DNA of 12,221 nucleotides, taken from NCBI GenBank assembly GCA_947470885.1, contig CANIXE010000034.1, positions 1 through 12,221 of the forward strand, given 5' to 3'. The translations under genes and the position numbers were made by a program. Under the pieces are notes generated by a model. That model saw only the letters and a list, made by a program, of their open reading frames with translations, searched no databases and was not told where the DNA came from. This DNA is from Planctomycetota bacterium. Its GTDB lineage: Bacteria; Planctomycetota; UBA11346. Positions 1-7,095 of the stretch are shown piece by piece. Every line of letters begins with the position of its first letter. Position 1 is the stretch's first letter.

Positions 1-46
1 ATCCAGGCGAGGGGCGGTTGCATACGCACGGAGTATACCCTCAATC

Positions 47-92
47 TGGCGCGAGCGCCTGGGGAATCGCGCCACACGACACCGATTTTTTT
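47..92 (+). terminator. Hairpin plus T-run, possible terminator of an upstream gene
   Basis: An 8-bp perfect inverted repeat (TGGCGCGA at 47-54, TCGCGCCA at 67-74) encloses a 12-nt loop. A run of seven T lies at 86-92. The 11 nt between stem and T-run is longer than in a canonical rho-independent terminator, so the call is tentative. It could end transcription of a plus-strand gene lying left of the window. All three plus frames are open from base 1 to beyond this point, so the end of such a gene cannot be placed. Confidence 0.3.
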
Positions 93-110
93 CCGAGGAT
101 CCGCCAAGTG

Positions 111-131
111 CTTGCGGGATTCCCCCGCAAG
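111..131 (+). promoter_or_regulatory. Short hairpin in the leader of the M50-like gene
   Basis: CTTGCGGG at 111-118 and CCCGCAAG at 124-131 form a perfect 8-bp stem with a 5-nt loop, ending about 41 nt before the preferred start codon at 173. If it is transcribed it would be a stable leader hairpin. It has no T-run, so it does not look like a simple terminator. No convincing -35/-10 pair was found in 1-172. Confidence 0.3.
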
Positions 132-172
132 TGATGAAGTCCATTAACGGCGGAATCCTGGGGGTCAGTAAC

Positions 173-994
173 ATGTCAGGCAGCTGTCAGCACGGAGAAG
201 TCCGCAAGCAAGGCGATCGTTTCGTCTGTGCCCAATGTGGCGGTGATCCGGATCTGCCGGGTCCGACCGCCTCCGCCGTCGCCTGGAGGATGGACCCCCA
301 GGACTGGCTCCATCTGGGGGTGGGTGGAGTTATCGCCCTGATCCTGTTTCTGTTCGGCGGTTTTCCCGGAATGGTGTTGTCGATCCTGAAAACCCTGGTC
401 CACGAAACGGGCCACGCCGCCGCCGGTTGGCTGGTGGGGCGTCCCTCCATGCCCCGTTTCGATTTCCAGTACGGGGGCGGTTTCACCACGATCTGTGGGC
501 AATCGCCCTTCCTGATCGCCGTCTGGGGCCTGGTGTGGGTGGGTATCCTGATCCAGTTCCGGGACCGACGGTGGTGGCCCTGGGCCTGGGGCCTCTTGGG
601 GCTCCAGGCCCTGCTGACCTTTACGGGTCTCAACGAGCCGTTCTTTGTCGTGGCGGGCCATCTGGGGGAATTGATCTTCGCTGGAATCTTCCTGTTCCGG
701 GCGGCGACGGGGATGGCCGTGGTCCAGCAAGGGGAGGCTTGGCTGTACAGCATCCTGGGGTGGGGGATCTGGATTCAGAGTATCTACCTGGCCTGGGCGG
801 TGCTGTACGACGCGGAAATCCGGGAGTTTTATCTCCAGGGCAAGCGGGGCGTGGACAACGACCTGGTCCAACTGGCCGAGAACCTGCCGGGGCAGCTGTC
901 GGGGGCCTGTGTGCTGCATCTGCTGGCCGGGGCGGCGACCATCGCCCTGATGCTGTTCCTCGCCGGCAGGTGGAAGGCCCGCGCCGAGGAGTGA
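173..994 (+). CDS. Multi-pass membrane protein with HETGH zinc-metalloprotease motif (M50-like)
   Basis: Predicted 273-residue membrane protein. An HExxH zinc-protease motif (H77-E-T-G-H81) lies in a hydrophobic segment at about 67-90 and is followed by a Gly-rich stretch (GGG at 101-103), as in M50/site-2-protease-like and M50B-like families. About six or seven hydrophobic segments are visible (near 44-64, 67-88, 111-128, 136-152, 155-177, 188-212, 243-266). A second HxxE (H163, E166) sits in a later segment and might supply a further metal ligand. The classical NxxPxxxLDG motif of site-2 proteases is not seen, so proteolysis is inferred, not shown. The N-terminus carries C5-x-H7 and C19-x2-C22, resembling a small zinc ribbon. 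ATG 173 was chosen because a G-rich tract (160-164) precedes it; GTG 131 and ATG 134 are in-frame alternatives without a visible ribosome site. The AmpG-like gene starts 56 bp downstream on the same strand, suggesting co-transcription. Confidence 0.72.
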   Translation: MSGSCQHGEVRKQGDRFVCAQCGGDPDLPGPTASAVAWRMDPQDWLHLGVGGVIALILFLFGGFPGMVLSILKTLVHETGHAAAGWLVGRPSMPRFDFQYGGGFTTICGQSPFLIAVWGLVWVGILIQFRDRRWWPWAWGLLGLQALLTFTGLNEPFFVVAGHLGELIFAGIFLFRAATGMAVVQQGEAWLYSILGWGIWIQSIYLAWAVLYDAEIREFYLQGKRGVDNDLVQLAENLPGQLSGACVLHLLAGAATIALMLFLAGRWKARAEE

Positions 995-1050
995 ATCGGC
1001 AGGCCGGATCGGTGGTTCCGCCGTCGGCACGCCGGCCAGGATCCCGCGCC

Positions 1051-2268
1051 ATGCCGGTTTCCTATGTGGCGCTGCTTCTGGCTGGATTCTCCTCGGGTCT
1101 GCCCCTGCTGCTGGTGGGCAAGTGCCTCCAGGCCTGGCTGACCACCGCCGGCCTGTCCCTGGAGGCCCTGGGGGCGGCGGGGTTGGTGGCGGCGCCGTGG
1201 ACGTTTAAGGTCCTGTGGGCGCCCCTGGTGGATCGCTGGGCGCCCCCGGGTGGGCGGCGTCGGGGCTGGATCCTGGCCTGCGTCATCGGCTTGACCTTGG
1301 GGACGGCGGCCATGGCTTGGCACAAGCCCCCGGACGGGATGACCCTACTGGTGATCAACGCCCTGTTGATCGCGGTATTCAGCGCGACCCAGGATGTGGC
1401 CATCGATGCTTGGCGGATCGAGAATCTGCCCGCCGAGCGCCAGGGCGCCGGGGCCGCCGCCGGGGTCATGGGTTACCGGCTGGCTTTGATCACCACCGGC
1501 GGGCTGGGCTTCACCCTGGCGGACCACCTGGGCTGGCCCCAGGTCTACCTGCTGATGGCGGTGGCCCAGGGGGTGGGATTGCTGGCGGCGGCATTGATGG
1601 GGGAGCAGCCCCGGCAGGTGCCGGCCCCGGCGACTTGGCGGGGGGCGGTGGTGGAGCCCCTGGCGGACTTGTGGGTGCGCCAGGGGGCCGTCGGATTCGT
1701 CCTGTTGGTCGGCATCGCCGTGTTCTATAAATTTGGTGATTTTCTGGCGTTCAGTTTGTCCACGCCGTTCCTGCTGAAGGACCAGGGCTTCACCCTGGCC
1801 GAAATCGGCTGGGTCCAGAATTCCTGGGGCATTGTGGCCACGATTCTGGGGGTGGTCGCCGGCGGGACGTTGCTGCCCCGCCTGGGGATTGTCCGTGGCC
1901 TGTTGGTGTTCGGCTTGGTCCAGGCGGCGGCGAATTTCGGATATGCCGCCCTGGCCGCCTGGGGCGGCGGACTCTCGATGCTGATGGCGGTGATGACCAT
2001 CGAGAACTTGGGCTATGGCCTGGGCACCGCCGCCCTGGTGGCCTATTTCGGCAGCCGGTGCTCCCCGGCCCACGCCGCCACCCAGTACGCCCTGCTGTCC
2101 AGTCTGATGGCCCTAGGGCGGGATGTCCTCGCTGCGGGCGGCGGTTGGGTGAAGGTCCACGCCGGGATGTCCTGGACGGTGTATTTCATCGTTTGCGCCC
2201 TGGCGGGCGTGCCGGCCCTGGTGCTTATCAGCCGACTGCGCTGGAACGACCCACCGACCCAGGGATGA
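1051..2268 (+). CDS. ampG: AmpG-like MFS permease (muropeptide transporter family)
   Basis: 405-residue, very hydrophobic protein with about 12 membrane segments. Family marks: GFSSGLP near residues 12-18, LWAPLVDR at 55-62, SATQDVAIDAWRIE at 111-124, and the late ENLGYGLGTAALVAYF stretch at 318-333 followed by ATQYALLSSLMALGR at 343-357. These match AmpG/PAT-type major facilitators. AmpG imports GlcNAc-anhydro-MurNAc peptides released from peptidoglycan across the inner membrane for recycling. The protein lacks the extra segments of the roughly 490-residue enterobacterial AmpG. ATG 1051 was chosen because the residues after it align with the usual AmpG N-terminus and AGGA (1038-1041) lies 9 nt upstream. 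An in-frame GTG at 991 would overlap the previous stop codon but adds a polar 20-residue tail. Substrate is inferred from family, and another amphipathic substrate is possible. The stop codon abuts the stop of the opposite-strand kinase gene. Confidence 0.82.
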   Translation: MPVSYVALLLAGFSSGLPLLLVGKCLQAWLTTAGLSLEALGAAGLVAAPWTFKVLWAPLVDRWAPPGGRRRGWILACVIGLTLGTAAMAWHKPPDGMTLLVINALLIAVFSATQDVAIDAWRIENLPAERQGAGAAAGVMGYRLALITTGGLGFTLADHLGWPQVYLLMAVAQGVGLLAAALMGEQPRQVPAPATWRGAVVEPLADLWVRQGAVGFVLLVGIAVFYKFGDFLAFSLSTPFLLKDQGFTLAEIGWVQNSWGIVATILGVVAGGTLLPRLGIVRGLLVFGLVQAAANFGYAALAAWGGGLSMLMAVMTIENLGYGLGTAALVAYFGSRCSPAHAATQYALLSSLMALGRDVLAAGGGWVKVHAGMSWTVYFIVCALAGVPALVLISRLRWNDPPTQG

Positions 2269-4965
2269 TCACACTGAAAAACGCAACCGGGGTTCGGTGA
2301 GGATCACCGGGTCCTTGTTGGCGACCCGGAGCACCGCCCCGTCATAGGCCACCTGCCCGATCTTGATCCGGGCACCATCGCTTTGGGCCTCTGCCTGCTG
2401 CCGACGTTGTCGCACCTTCAGCAGTTCCTGTCGTTCCCGTTCCCGGGCCCGATCCAGTTCCAGGCGTTCCCGTTCCAGTTCGCTGATCTTTGCTTGGGAT
2501 TCCGCCAGGGCGTTGGGGTCCACCATTTTCGATTGGCTGAGGCGGACCTGGCGGCCTTCGCTTTCCTGCTGGGCGGTGGCCAGGTGCTGGCCCCGGGCGA
2601 GTATTTTTTCCCGGGTGGCCAGGTGGCTTTTTTCCTGCAATTCCACCACGCCGGCGATTTCCGCCTGGGAATCACAGTGGCCGGCCCACAAGGTGGTGGG
2701 AATCCCGCTGCTTTCGCCCACGGAACCCACCTGGATGTCCCCTCCGGCGGTCAGGCTGCCGCCGACCACCCGTTCGGCGGTGATGTCGCCGGTGGCCACC
2801 AGGGTGCAGCCCCGCAGTTCACCGGTGATCCGGATGTTGCCGGCGAGGATCCGCCGATCGGCGGCGGTGGCGGCCAGCACGGTGCCGGCCACCTGGAGAT
2901 CCCCCCCGGCGCCGATGCCCCCGGAGACCTCCAGATGACCCCCGGACGTGATTTTTGCATCTTCCAGATCACCGAGAATCACCACATCGCTGGTGGAGGT
3001 GATCTGGGCGCCCTTGCGCACCGAGCCTCGGACCACCACCAGGTCGTCGGTGGCAATGGGAGGCGCATCCGGGGCCAGATCACCAGGGATCTCCATGATG
3101 CCCACCACCCGCACCACGCCGTCGGGCTGTTGCTGCACGACGCCGTCCCGGGTTGCCCGGAGGACCAGATCACCGTCCCGATTGCGGGAGGGTTCGGTGC
3201 CTTCGCCGGCCATCAGATCCGGGTCCCGGTCTTCGACGTCGGCAACCAGCAGTTTACGGCCAAAGACATCCACGCCGGGAGTTCCTGGAATTCCGTCTTG
3301 CCACATGGCCAGAATGGCGCCGGCCTTCACCAGGGAGAGTCCAGGCACGCCCGGTACGCTATCTTCGCTAGTGGCGACCGGCAGGCGGAAGCCCGCCGGA
3401 TGGGCCAGGATGGGCGAGGTGCCCCGGGCCACGGTCAGCTTGCCCCCCACCGGGGGTGCTTGCCCCGCGCCGGTGAAGCGCATGAGGACCTTTTCATCCC
3501 GGCCGTGGAGGACTCCGGCGGCTTCCAGGGCGTGCTCCACCTCGAACCGGGTGGGTGGCTGCCGACCCCGGTACAGGGCGTTTGCAGTCATCCCGTCCTC
3601 AGTTACGCGGATGGTCACCGCATCCGGCAGGGCGGGGAGGACCTCTCCCATGACGGAGCGTCCGGTGCTATCCGGGGTCGGCGGATCCCCAGCGGCCAGG
3701 ATGATCCTCCGGGGCAGGGGCGCCGGCTTGCCCGCGGCGGCCAGGTTGGCTTCGATCAGGCCGTAGGTGATCCCTGCGGCGGCGACCAGTTGATCCAACA
3801 GGTCCCGGGGGAAAGAGGCCCCAGGAGCCAAAGCCAGGGCGGCCTTCAAGCCTGCGCGATCGATTTGGATGCGCTTGGTGAGCTGGGACAGCTGGGCCAC
3901 CGAGATCCGCCCGGTCTGGGCGGTGACCAATGGATTGCGGACCACGGTGCCCGTCGCCGACGAGGGGGTTTGCGTAGGACCACTCTGGGGGTCGCTGGGG
4001 GCGGCCGGTGTGACCACCGAAGGGGGCGGGGGGGTCGGCTGGCGGACGAATGTGGGGATGGTGGGCACCCGGATCGGAACGATCGCCCCGGTCGCCAAGG
4101 GGGTGCGGATCCGCGGGATGGTGGATGGTCCCTGGGCCATCAGGCCCTCCACCAGATCCCGGGCGGCCCGGGCCGAGGTGGGCCGGCGGGTCCGATCCTT
4201 GTCCATCAGCTTGAGGATCGCCGTGGCGGTGCCCTCGCCGATCTCCGGCTTGCGGGAACGGACATCCGGCACCGGATCATTCAGCACCTTCATCAGCGTC
4301 CCCATGGGCGAATCACTAGAATAGGCCACGGTGCCGGTGACCAGGTGGAACCAGGTGGCTCCCAGGCTGAACAGGTCGCTGCGGACGTCCAGATCGTCAT
4401 CCCCCCGGGCCTGTTCCGGGCTGATGTAGGCGGGTGTGCCCATGACCATTCCCGCCATGGTCATCCGGTCGGACCCCTGGACCCGGACCAGACCCAGATC
4501 CGCCAGCTTGGCCTTGCCTAGATCGGTGAGGAAGATGTTCGCTGGCTTCAGGTCCCGGTGGAGCAACCGGGCGGCCTCGAAGGCCTCCAGGCCCAGGAGG
4601 GCGTCCCGGATCAGGCTGAGGGCCAGGGACTCAGGCAGGAATCCGCCCCGGCGGGTCATCAATTCCAGTAGGTCTCCTCCGGTCATCAATTCCAAGGCCA
4701 TGAACAGATGGCCGTCGGCGATCCCGGCATCGTAACACGTCACCACGTAGGGATTGGCCAAGGAGGCCATGATCCGGGCTTCGTGGAGGAACCGGTCCTT
4801 GAAGGGTTGGTCGTGGGTCAGATGGGCGGCGACGACCTTGATTGCCACCGTCCGGCCCAGGGGTTCCTGGATGGCCTTGTAGACCGTGGCCATCCCTCCG
4901 GACCCTAGTTTGCCGAGGATCCGGTAGGCCCCGATGGTGGCAGGAATGGGAGTGGGGACCGCCAT
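2269..4965 (-). CDS. Hanks-type Ser/Thr protein kinase fused to a FapA/DUF342-like beta-helix protein
   Basis: 898 residues. Residues 14-275 form a eukaryotic-like kinase: Gly loop G21-S-G-G-M-A-T-V, catalytic K43 in VAIK, HRDLKPAN at 136-143, D156-L-G in place of DFG, and GTPAYISPEQ at 176-185. All core catalytic residues are present, so it should be active. A Pro/Thr-rich linker spans about 280-345. The remainder resembles FapA/DUF342: TEDGMTA near 455-461, an AxGxxP segment near 513-518, the hallmark DGIPGTPGVDVFGR at 557-570, and a Gly-rich beta-helix at about 636-750. A charged coiled coil lies at about 817-862 and a short beta segment at 868-898. No transmembrane segment is evident, so it is probably cytoplasmic. 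FapA in Vibrio binds unphosphorylated EIIA-Glc and affects flagellar assembly; no flagellar gene is visible here. ATG 4965 lies 5 nt after the UbiA stop. A longer open frame reaches 5316 but only overlaps ubiA and lacks kinase homology. Substrate unknown. Confidence 0.88.
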   Translation of the reverse strand: MAVPTPIPATIGAYRILGKLGSGGMATVYKAIQEPLGRTVAIKVVAAHLTHDQPFKDRFLHEARIMASLANPYVVTCYDAGIADGHLFMALELMTGGDLLELMTRRGGFLPESLALSLIRDALLGLEAFEAARLLHRDLKPANIFLTDLGKAKLADLGLVRVQGSDRMTMAGMVMGTPAYISPEQARGDDDLDVRSDLFSLGATWFHLVTGTVAYSSDSPMGTLMKVLNDPVPDVRSRKPEIGEGTATAILKLMDKDRTRRPTSARAARDLVEGLMAQGPSTIPRIRTPLATGAIVPIRVPTIPTFVRQPTPPPPSVVTPAAPSDPQSGPTQTPSSATGTVVRNPLVTAQTGRISVAQLSQLTKRIQIDRAGLKAALALAPGASFPRDLLDQLVAAAGITYGLIEANLAAAGKPAPLPRRIILAAGDPPTPDSTGRSVMGEVLPALPDAVTIRVTEDGMTANALYRGRQPPTRFEVEHALEAAGVLHGRDEKVLMRFTGAGQAPPVGGKLTVARGTSPILAHPAGFRLPVATSEDSVPGVPGLSLVKAGAILAMWQDGIPGTPGVDVFGRKLLVADVEDRDPDLMAGEGTEPSRNRDGDLVLRATRDGVVQQQPDGVVRVVGIMEIPGDLAPDAPPIATDDLVVVRGSVRKGAQITSTSDVVILGDLEDAKITSGGHLEVSGGIGAGGDLQVAGTVLAATAADRRILAGNIRITGELRGCTLVATGDITAERVVGGSLTAGGDIQVGSVGESSGIPTTLWAGHCDSQAEIAGVVELQEKSHLATREKILARGQHLATAQQESEGRQVRLSQSKMVDPNALAESQAKISELERERLELDRARERERQELLKVRQRRQQAEAQSDGARIKIGQVAYDGAVLRVANKDPVILTEPRLRFSV

Positions 4966-4970
4966 GCCGC

Positions 4971-5975
4971 TCAGTCCATCCGGGCCAGGCGGCTCAGGCC
5001 CAGGAACACCGGGAACAGGCCCAGGACCAACAGGCCCGCCAGGGGATGGGCGGCGGTGGCGAACACCACATCCAGGAGGATCAGGCCCCCCAGGCCGGCC
5101 AGGACCACAGGGGGCACGGCTGCACAGCGGCTGAGGCGCACCGCCTGCCACCAGGGGCGGAAGAAGCGCCAGCCTGCCCAGCCTGCTGCCCCCAGGGCGA
5201 CGCCCAAGCCCAGGATCGCCCCGGCCTTGCTGGGCAGACCGCCATTGAGCTGGCTGGCCAGCCACGGGGCATCTGCCAGCCGGGATAAGGCGAGGAGCAG
5301 GGCCAGGCCGACGCACGCGCCCCCCGCCAACAGCTCGATCCGCCGCCCCCGGCGGGCATGGTCCTCAAGCTCGCTCACCAAGGTCAGGCCGAAGACATAA
5401 AGTCCGAGGACAATGGGATACACCAGGAAAGAGCGCAGGCCCGGGGCATGCCCCCCGACCAGGGCGGTTCGAAGATGGTCGGGGCCGATGATCAAGAGGG
5501 CGAAGCAGGCGTGGCTGGCCCGGGTCAACCCCATCACCACTGAGCCGAGAATGGGCACTTCCTTGGCCACCAAATTGTAGAGCAGGATCAGGCTTAGGAC
5601 CAAGCCGGCGGCCATTAAGCCATAATAACCGTGGTCGATCTTAAGAGAGGCCAGCACCGCCCCGATCACCAGGAGAACGCCGGTCACATAGGCCGGAGCT
5701 AGGCCGATGCGCCCTGCGGCCAAGGGACGGGCCGCCCGGTCACGACGATCTTTGTCCACATCCACCAGGTCATTCCAGACCATCCCGGCGGCATACAGCA
5801 GGAAGCTGGTGAAGGGGACCCACAGACAGCCCCAGCCATTGTGCCACAGGCGGGCCAACAACCATTGAAAGTGCACGGATTCCCCGGCAAAGAAGCCCAA
5901 TAGCACGGTCGCCATGGAATTACTGACGATGGTCGCCAGGCCGGAAATGCGCAATAATCTCAGCCAGTCGAGCAT
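4971..5975 (-). CDS. UbiA-family membrane prenyltransferase
   Basis: 334-residue polytopic protein with about eight or nine hydrophobic segments. The first Asp-rich motif is intact (N68-D-x-x-D72-x-x-x-D76) and is followed by RPLAAGRI at 83-90, the classic UbiA signature that binds Mg2+ and polyprenyl diphosphate. Y133-N-L-V-A-K138 and GLTRASHA near 149-156 match the middle conserved region. The second motif, normally DxxxD, reads E202-x-x-x-H206, so the acceptor side is divergent. The family transfers a prenyl chain to an aromatic or other acceptor (MenA, UbiA, heme O synthase, EboC-type). The neighbouring ubiE/menG gene favours quinone-like chemistry, but EboC-like or other acceptors remain possible. 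ATG 5975 was preferred because the protein then starts just before the first membrane helix, with AGG 9 nt upstream. GTG 6017 is an alternative that falls inside a hairpin. The kinase-FapA gene follows after 5 nt. Confidence 0.82.
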   Translation of the reverse strand: MLDWLRLLRISGLATIVSNSMATVLLGFFAGESVHFQWLLARLWHNGWGCLWVPFTSFLLYAAGMVWNDLVDVDKDRRDRAARPLAAGRIGLAPAYVTGVLLVIGAVLASLKIDHGYYGLMAAGLVLSLILLYNLVAKEVPILGSVVMGLTRASHACFALLIIGPDHLRTALVGGHAPGLRSFLVYPIVLGLYVFGLTLVSELEDHARRGRRIELLAGGACVGLALLLALSRLADAPWLASQLNGGLPSKAGAILGLGVALGAAGWAGWRFFRPWWQAVRLSRCAAVPPVVLAGLGGLILLDVVFATAAHPLAGLLVLGLFPVFLGLSRLARMD

Positions 5976-6002
5976 AGGTCGAGCCTGGGGCGGGAGGCCC
6001 GT

Positions 6003-6093
6003 GGGGCAAGGACCCACACTGGGAGGGATTTGCCCCTCCGGGATTCTGGTCTATTGGTGTCTGCAGTCCCGATCGGCAATGGTACAGACCAGA
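6003..6093 (-). promoter_or_regulatory. Structured spacer between the PIN/TRAM and ubiA-family genes
   Basis: The 118-bp gap 5976-6093 is the only sizeable break in the four-gene minus-strand cluster. It holds two inverted repeats. TCTGGTCT (6045-6052) and AGACCAGA (6086-6093) pair perfectly, with an inner ATTG/CAAT pair (6053-6056, 6077-6080); this fold begins at the first base after the PIN/TRAM stop codon. GGGGCAA (6003-6009) and TTGCCCC (6030-6036) pair around a nested CCCA/TGGG stem. Neither is followed by a T-run on the minus strand. Possible roles are partial termination, RNA processing or translational control of ubiA. Function is inferred. Confidence 0.35.
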
Positions 6094-7095
6094 TCAGGAC
6101 AGTTCGGCGAACACCACCCGGCCATTGGCCGTCGTGTGGATTCGCAGCACCGATACCGTCACATCTTGACCGATCCGCTCGACGGCCCCGGACACCACCA
6201 CCAGGGTCCCGTCGTCCAATTGGCCAACGCCCTGACCTTTGGCTTCGCCCGGCTTGGTGATCCGCACCGGGAAGCTTTCACCAACCCGGACCACCGGGGC
6301 CAGCAGTTGGGTCAGGGCATGGAGATCGATCACCGGAACGCCCTCGGCATTGGCCCGGCGGACCAATTCCCGATCGCTGGTAAGAATCCGGGCATTCTCC
6401 AGGCGGGCGAGACGAATCAGCAGGTCTGACGGACCGTCGCTGTTGGGAATTTCGCTGTCGTCCACTTCCACCACCGGCAGGGTCAGGGATCGCAGTTCGC
6501 CGACGATCTCCAGGGCCCGCTGGGCGCGCTTGGCGATCTGGGCATCCCCGGCAGTAAGTTCCTTCTCCCAACGGGTCAGGCAGGACCGATGAAGCATCAC
6601 CCGGTGGGCGGTGAAGCCCGCCTGGAGTAGGCCCGGCAGTCGACCGTCGGTGACCATCCCCCCGTCGATGACCAGGACCCCGCCTTCATGATGTTCGCTG
6701 CGTAGTTCGACAAAGGGCAGGACTAGGCGCCAGCGGTCCAGGTTGCGCAGCACCGTGACCAGCACCAAGTAGGTGGTGACCAGGCTCAGGGGGGCATCCA
6801 GGTTGTTGGCGAGATTCTGGTCCTGGACGACCACGTGGAGCACGGTGACGACGATCAGGGACAGCAGCAGGCCGCCCCCCAGGCCGACGAGAAAGGCCAC
6901 CAGGGATCGGCTGAAGCGGTGGCGGAAGCCCTGCTCGGCGGCAATCAGGGTGATCGAGACGGAGAACCCCATGGCAGCCCCGAACCACCAGGGCATGCCT
7001 TCGTCGAAGATGTTCCGGTACAGGTAATGCCCTGAATTGTGCCCGGCCCCCATGGCCAGGAAGATGAACATCACTCGGAGGAGGAGGATCAACAT
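6094..7095 (-). CDS. Membrane-anchored PIN/TRAM-domain protein (YacL family)
   Basis: 333 residues. The N-terminal part has about four hydrophobic segments (about 2-16, 36-53, 64-90, 103-117). A PIN nuclease-like domain follows at about 139-265 with acidic residues in the expected places: D144 and D150 in VIDGGMVTDGR, E179, D224 and D241 in ILTSDRELV. A C-terminal TRAM domain (about 271-333) is clear from the VGESFPVRI, GQGVGQLDDGTLVVV and IGQDVTV blocks. This is the YacL architecture. PIN domains are Mg2+-dependent RNases and TRAM binds RNA, so the protein is predicted to act on RNA at the membrane, though the family's cellular role is poorly defined. The start codon overlaps the end of the ubiE gene by 7 nt (ATGTTGA), which suggests translational coupling. 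The stop is followed by a structured 118-bp spacer before the UbiA-family gene. Confidence 0.87.
   Translation of the reverse strand: MLILLLRVMFIFLAMGAGHNSGHYLYRNIFDEGMPWWFGAAMGFSVSITLIAAEQGFRHRFSRSLVAFLVGLGGGLLLSLIVVTVLHVVVQDQNLANNLDAPLSLVTTYLVLVTVLRNLDRWRLVLPFVELRSEHHEGGVLVIDGGMVTDGRLPGLLQAGFTAHRVMLHRSCLTRWEKELTAGDAQIAKRAQRALEIVGELRSLTLPVVEVDDSEIPNSDGPSDLLIRLARLENARILTSDRELVRRANAEGVPVIDLHALTQLLAPVVRVGESFPVRITKPGEAKGQGVGQLDDGTLVVVSGAVERIGQDVTVSVLRIHTTANGRVVFAELS

Noticed and set aside
1..172. End of an upstream coding gene
   Set aside because: All three plus frames are open here because of high GC, and none shows a recognisable motif, so no gene end can be supported.
427..1050. Upstream extension of the AmpG-like frame, including the GTG at 991 overlapping the previous stop
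   Set aside because: The region to 990 is a shadow of the M50-like gene. The GTG option adds a polar tail without family similarity, and ATG 1051 has a better ribosome site and matches AmpG N-termini.
2383..4521. Long plus-strand open frame (712 codons) opposite the kinase-FapA gene
   Set aside because: A GC-rich shadow with low-complexity His/Gly/Asp composition and no domain. The opposite strand has clear kinase and FapA motifs.
4966..5316. N-terminal extension of the kinase reading frame over the end of the UbiA-family gene
   Set aside because: The extension is a Pro/Gly/Arg-rich out-of-frame reading of ubiA. The kinase domain begins right after ATG 4965, which sits 5 nt after the ubiA stop codon.
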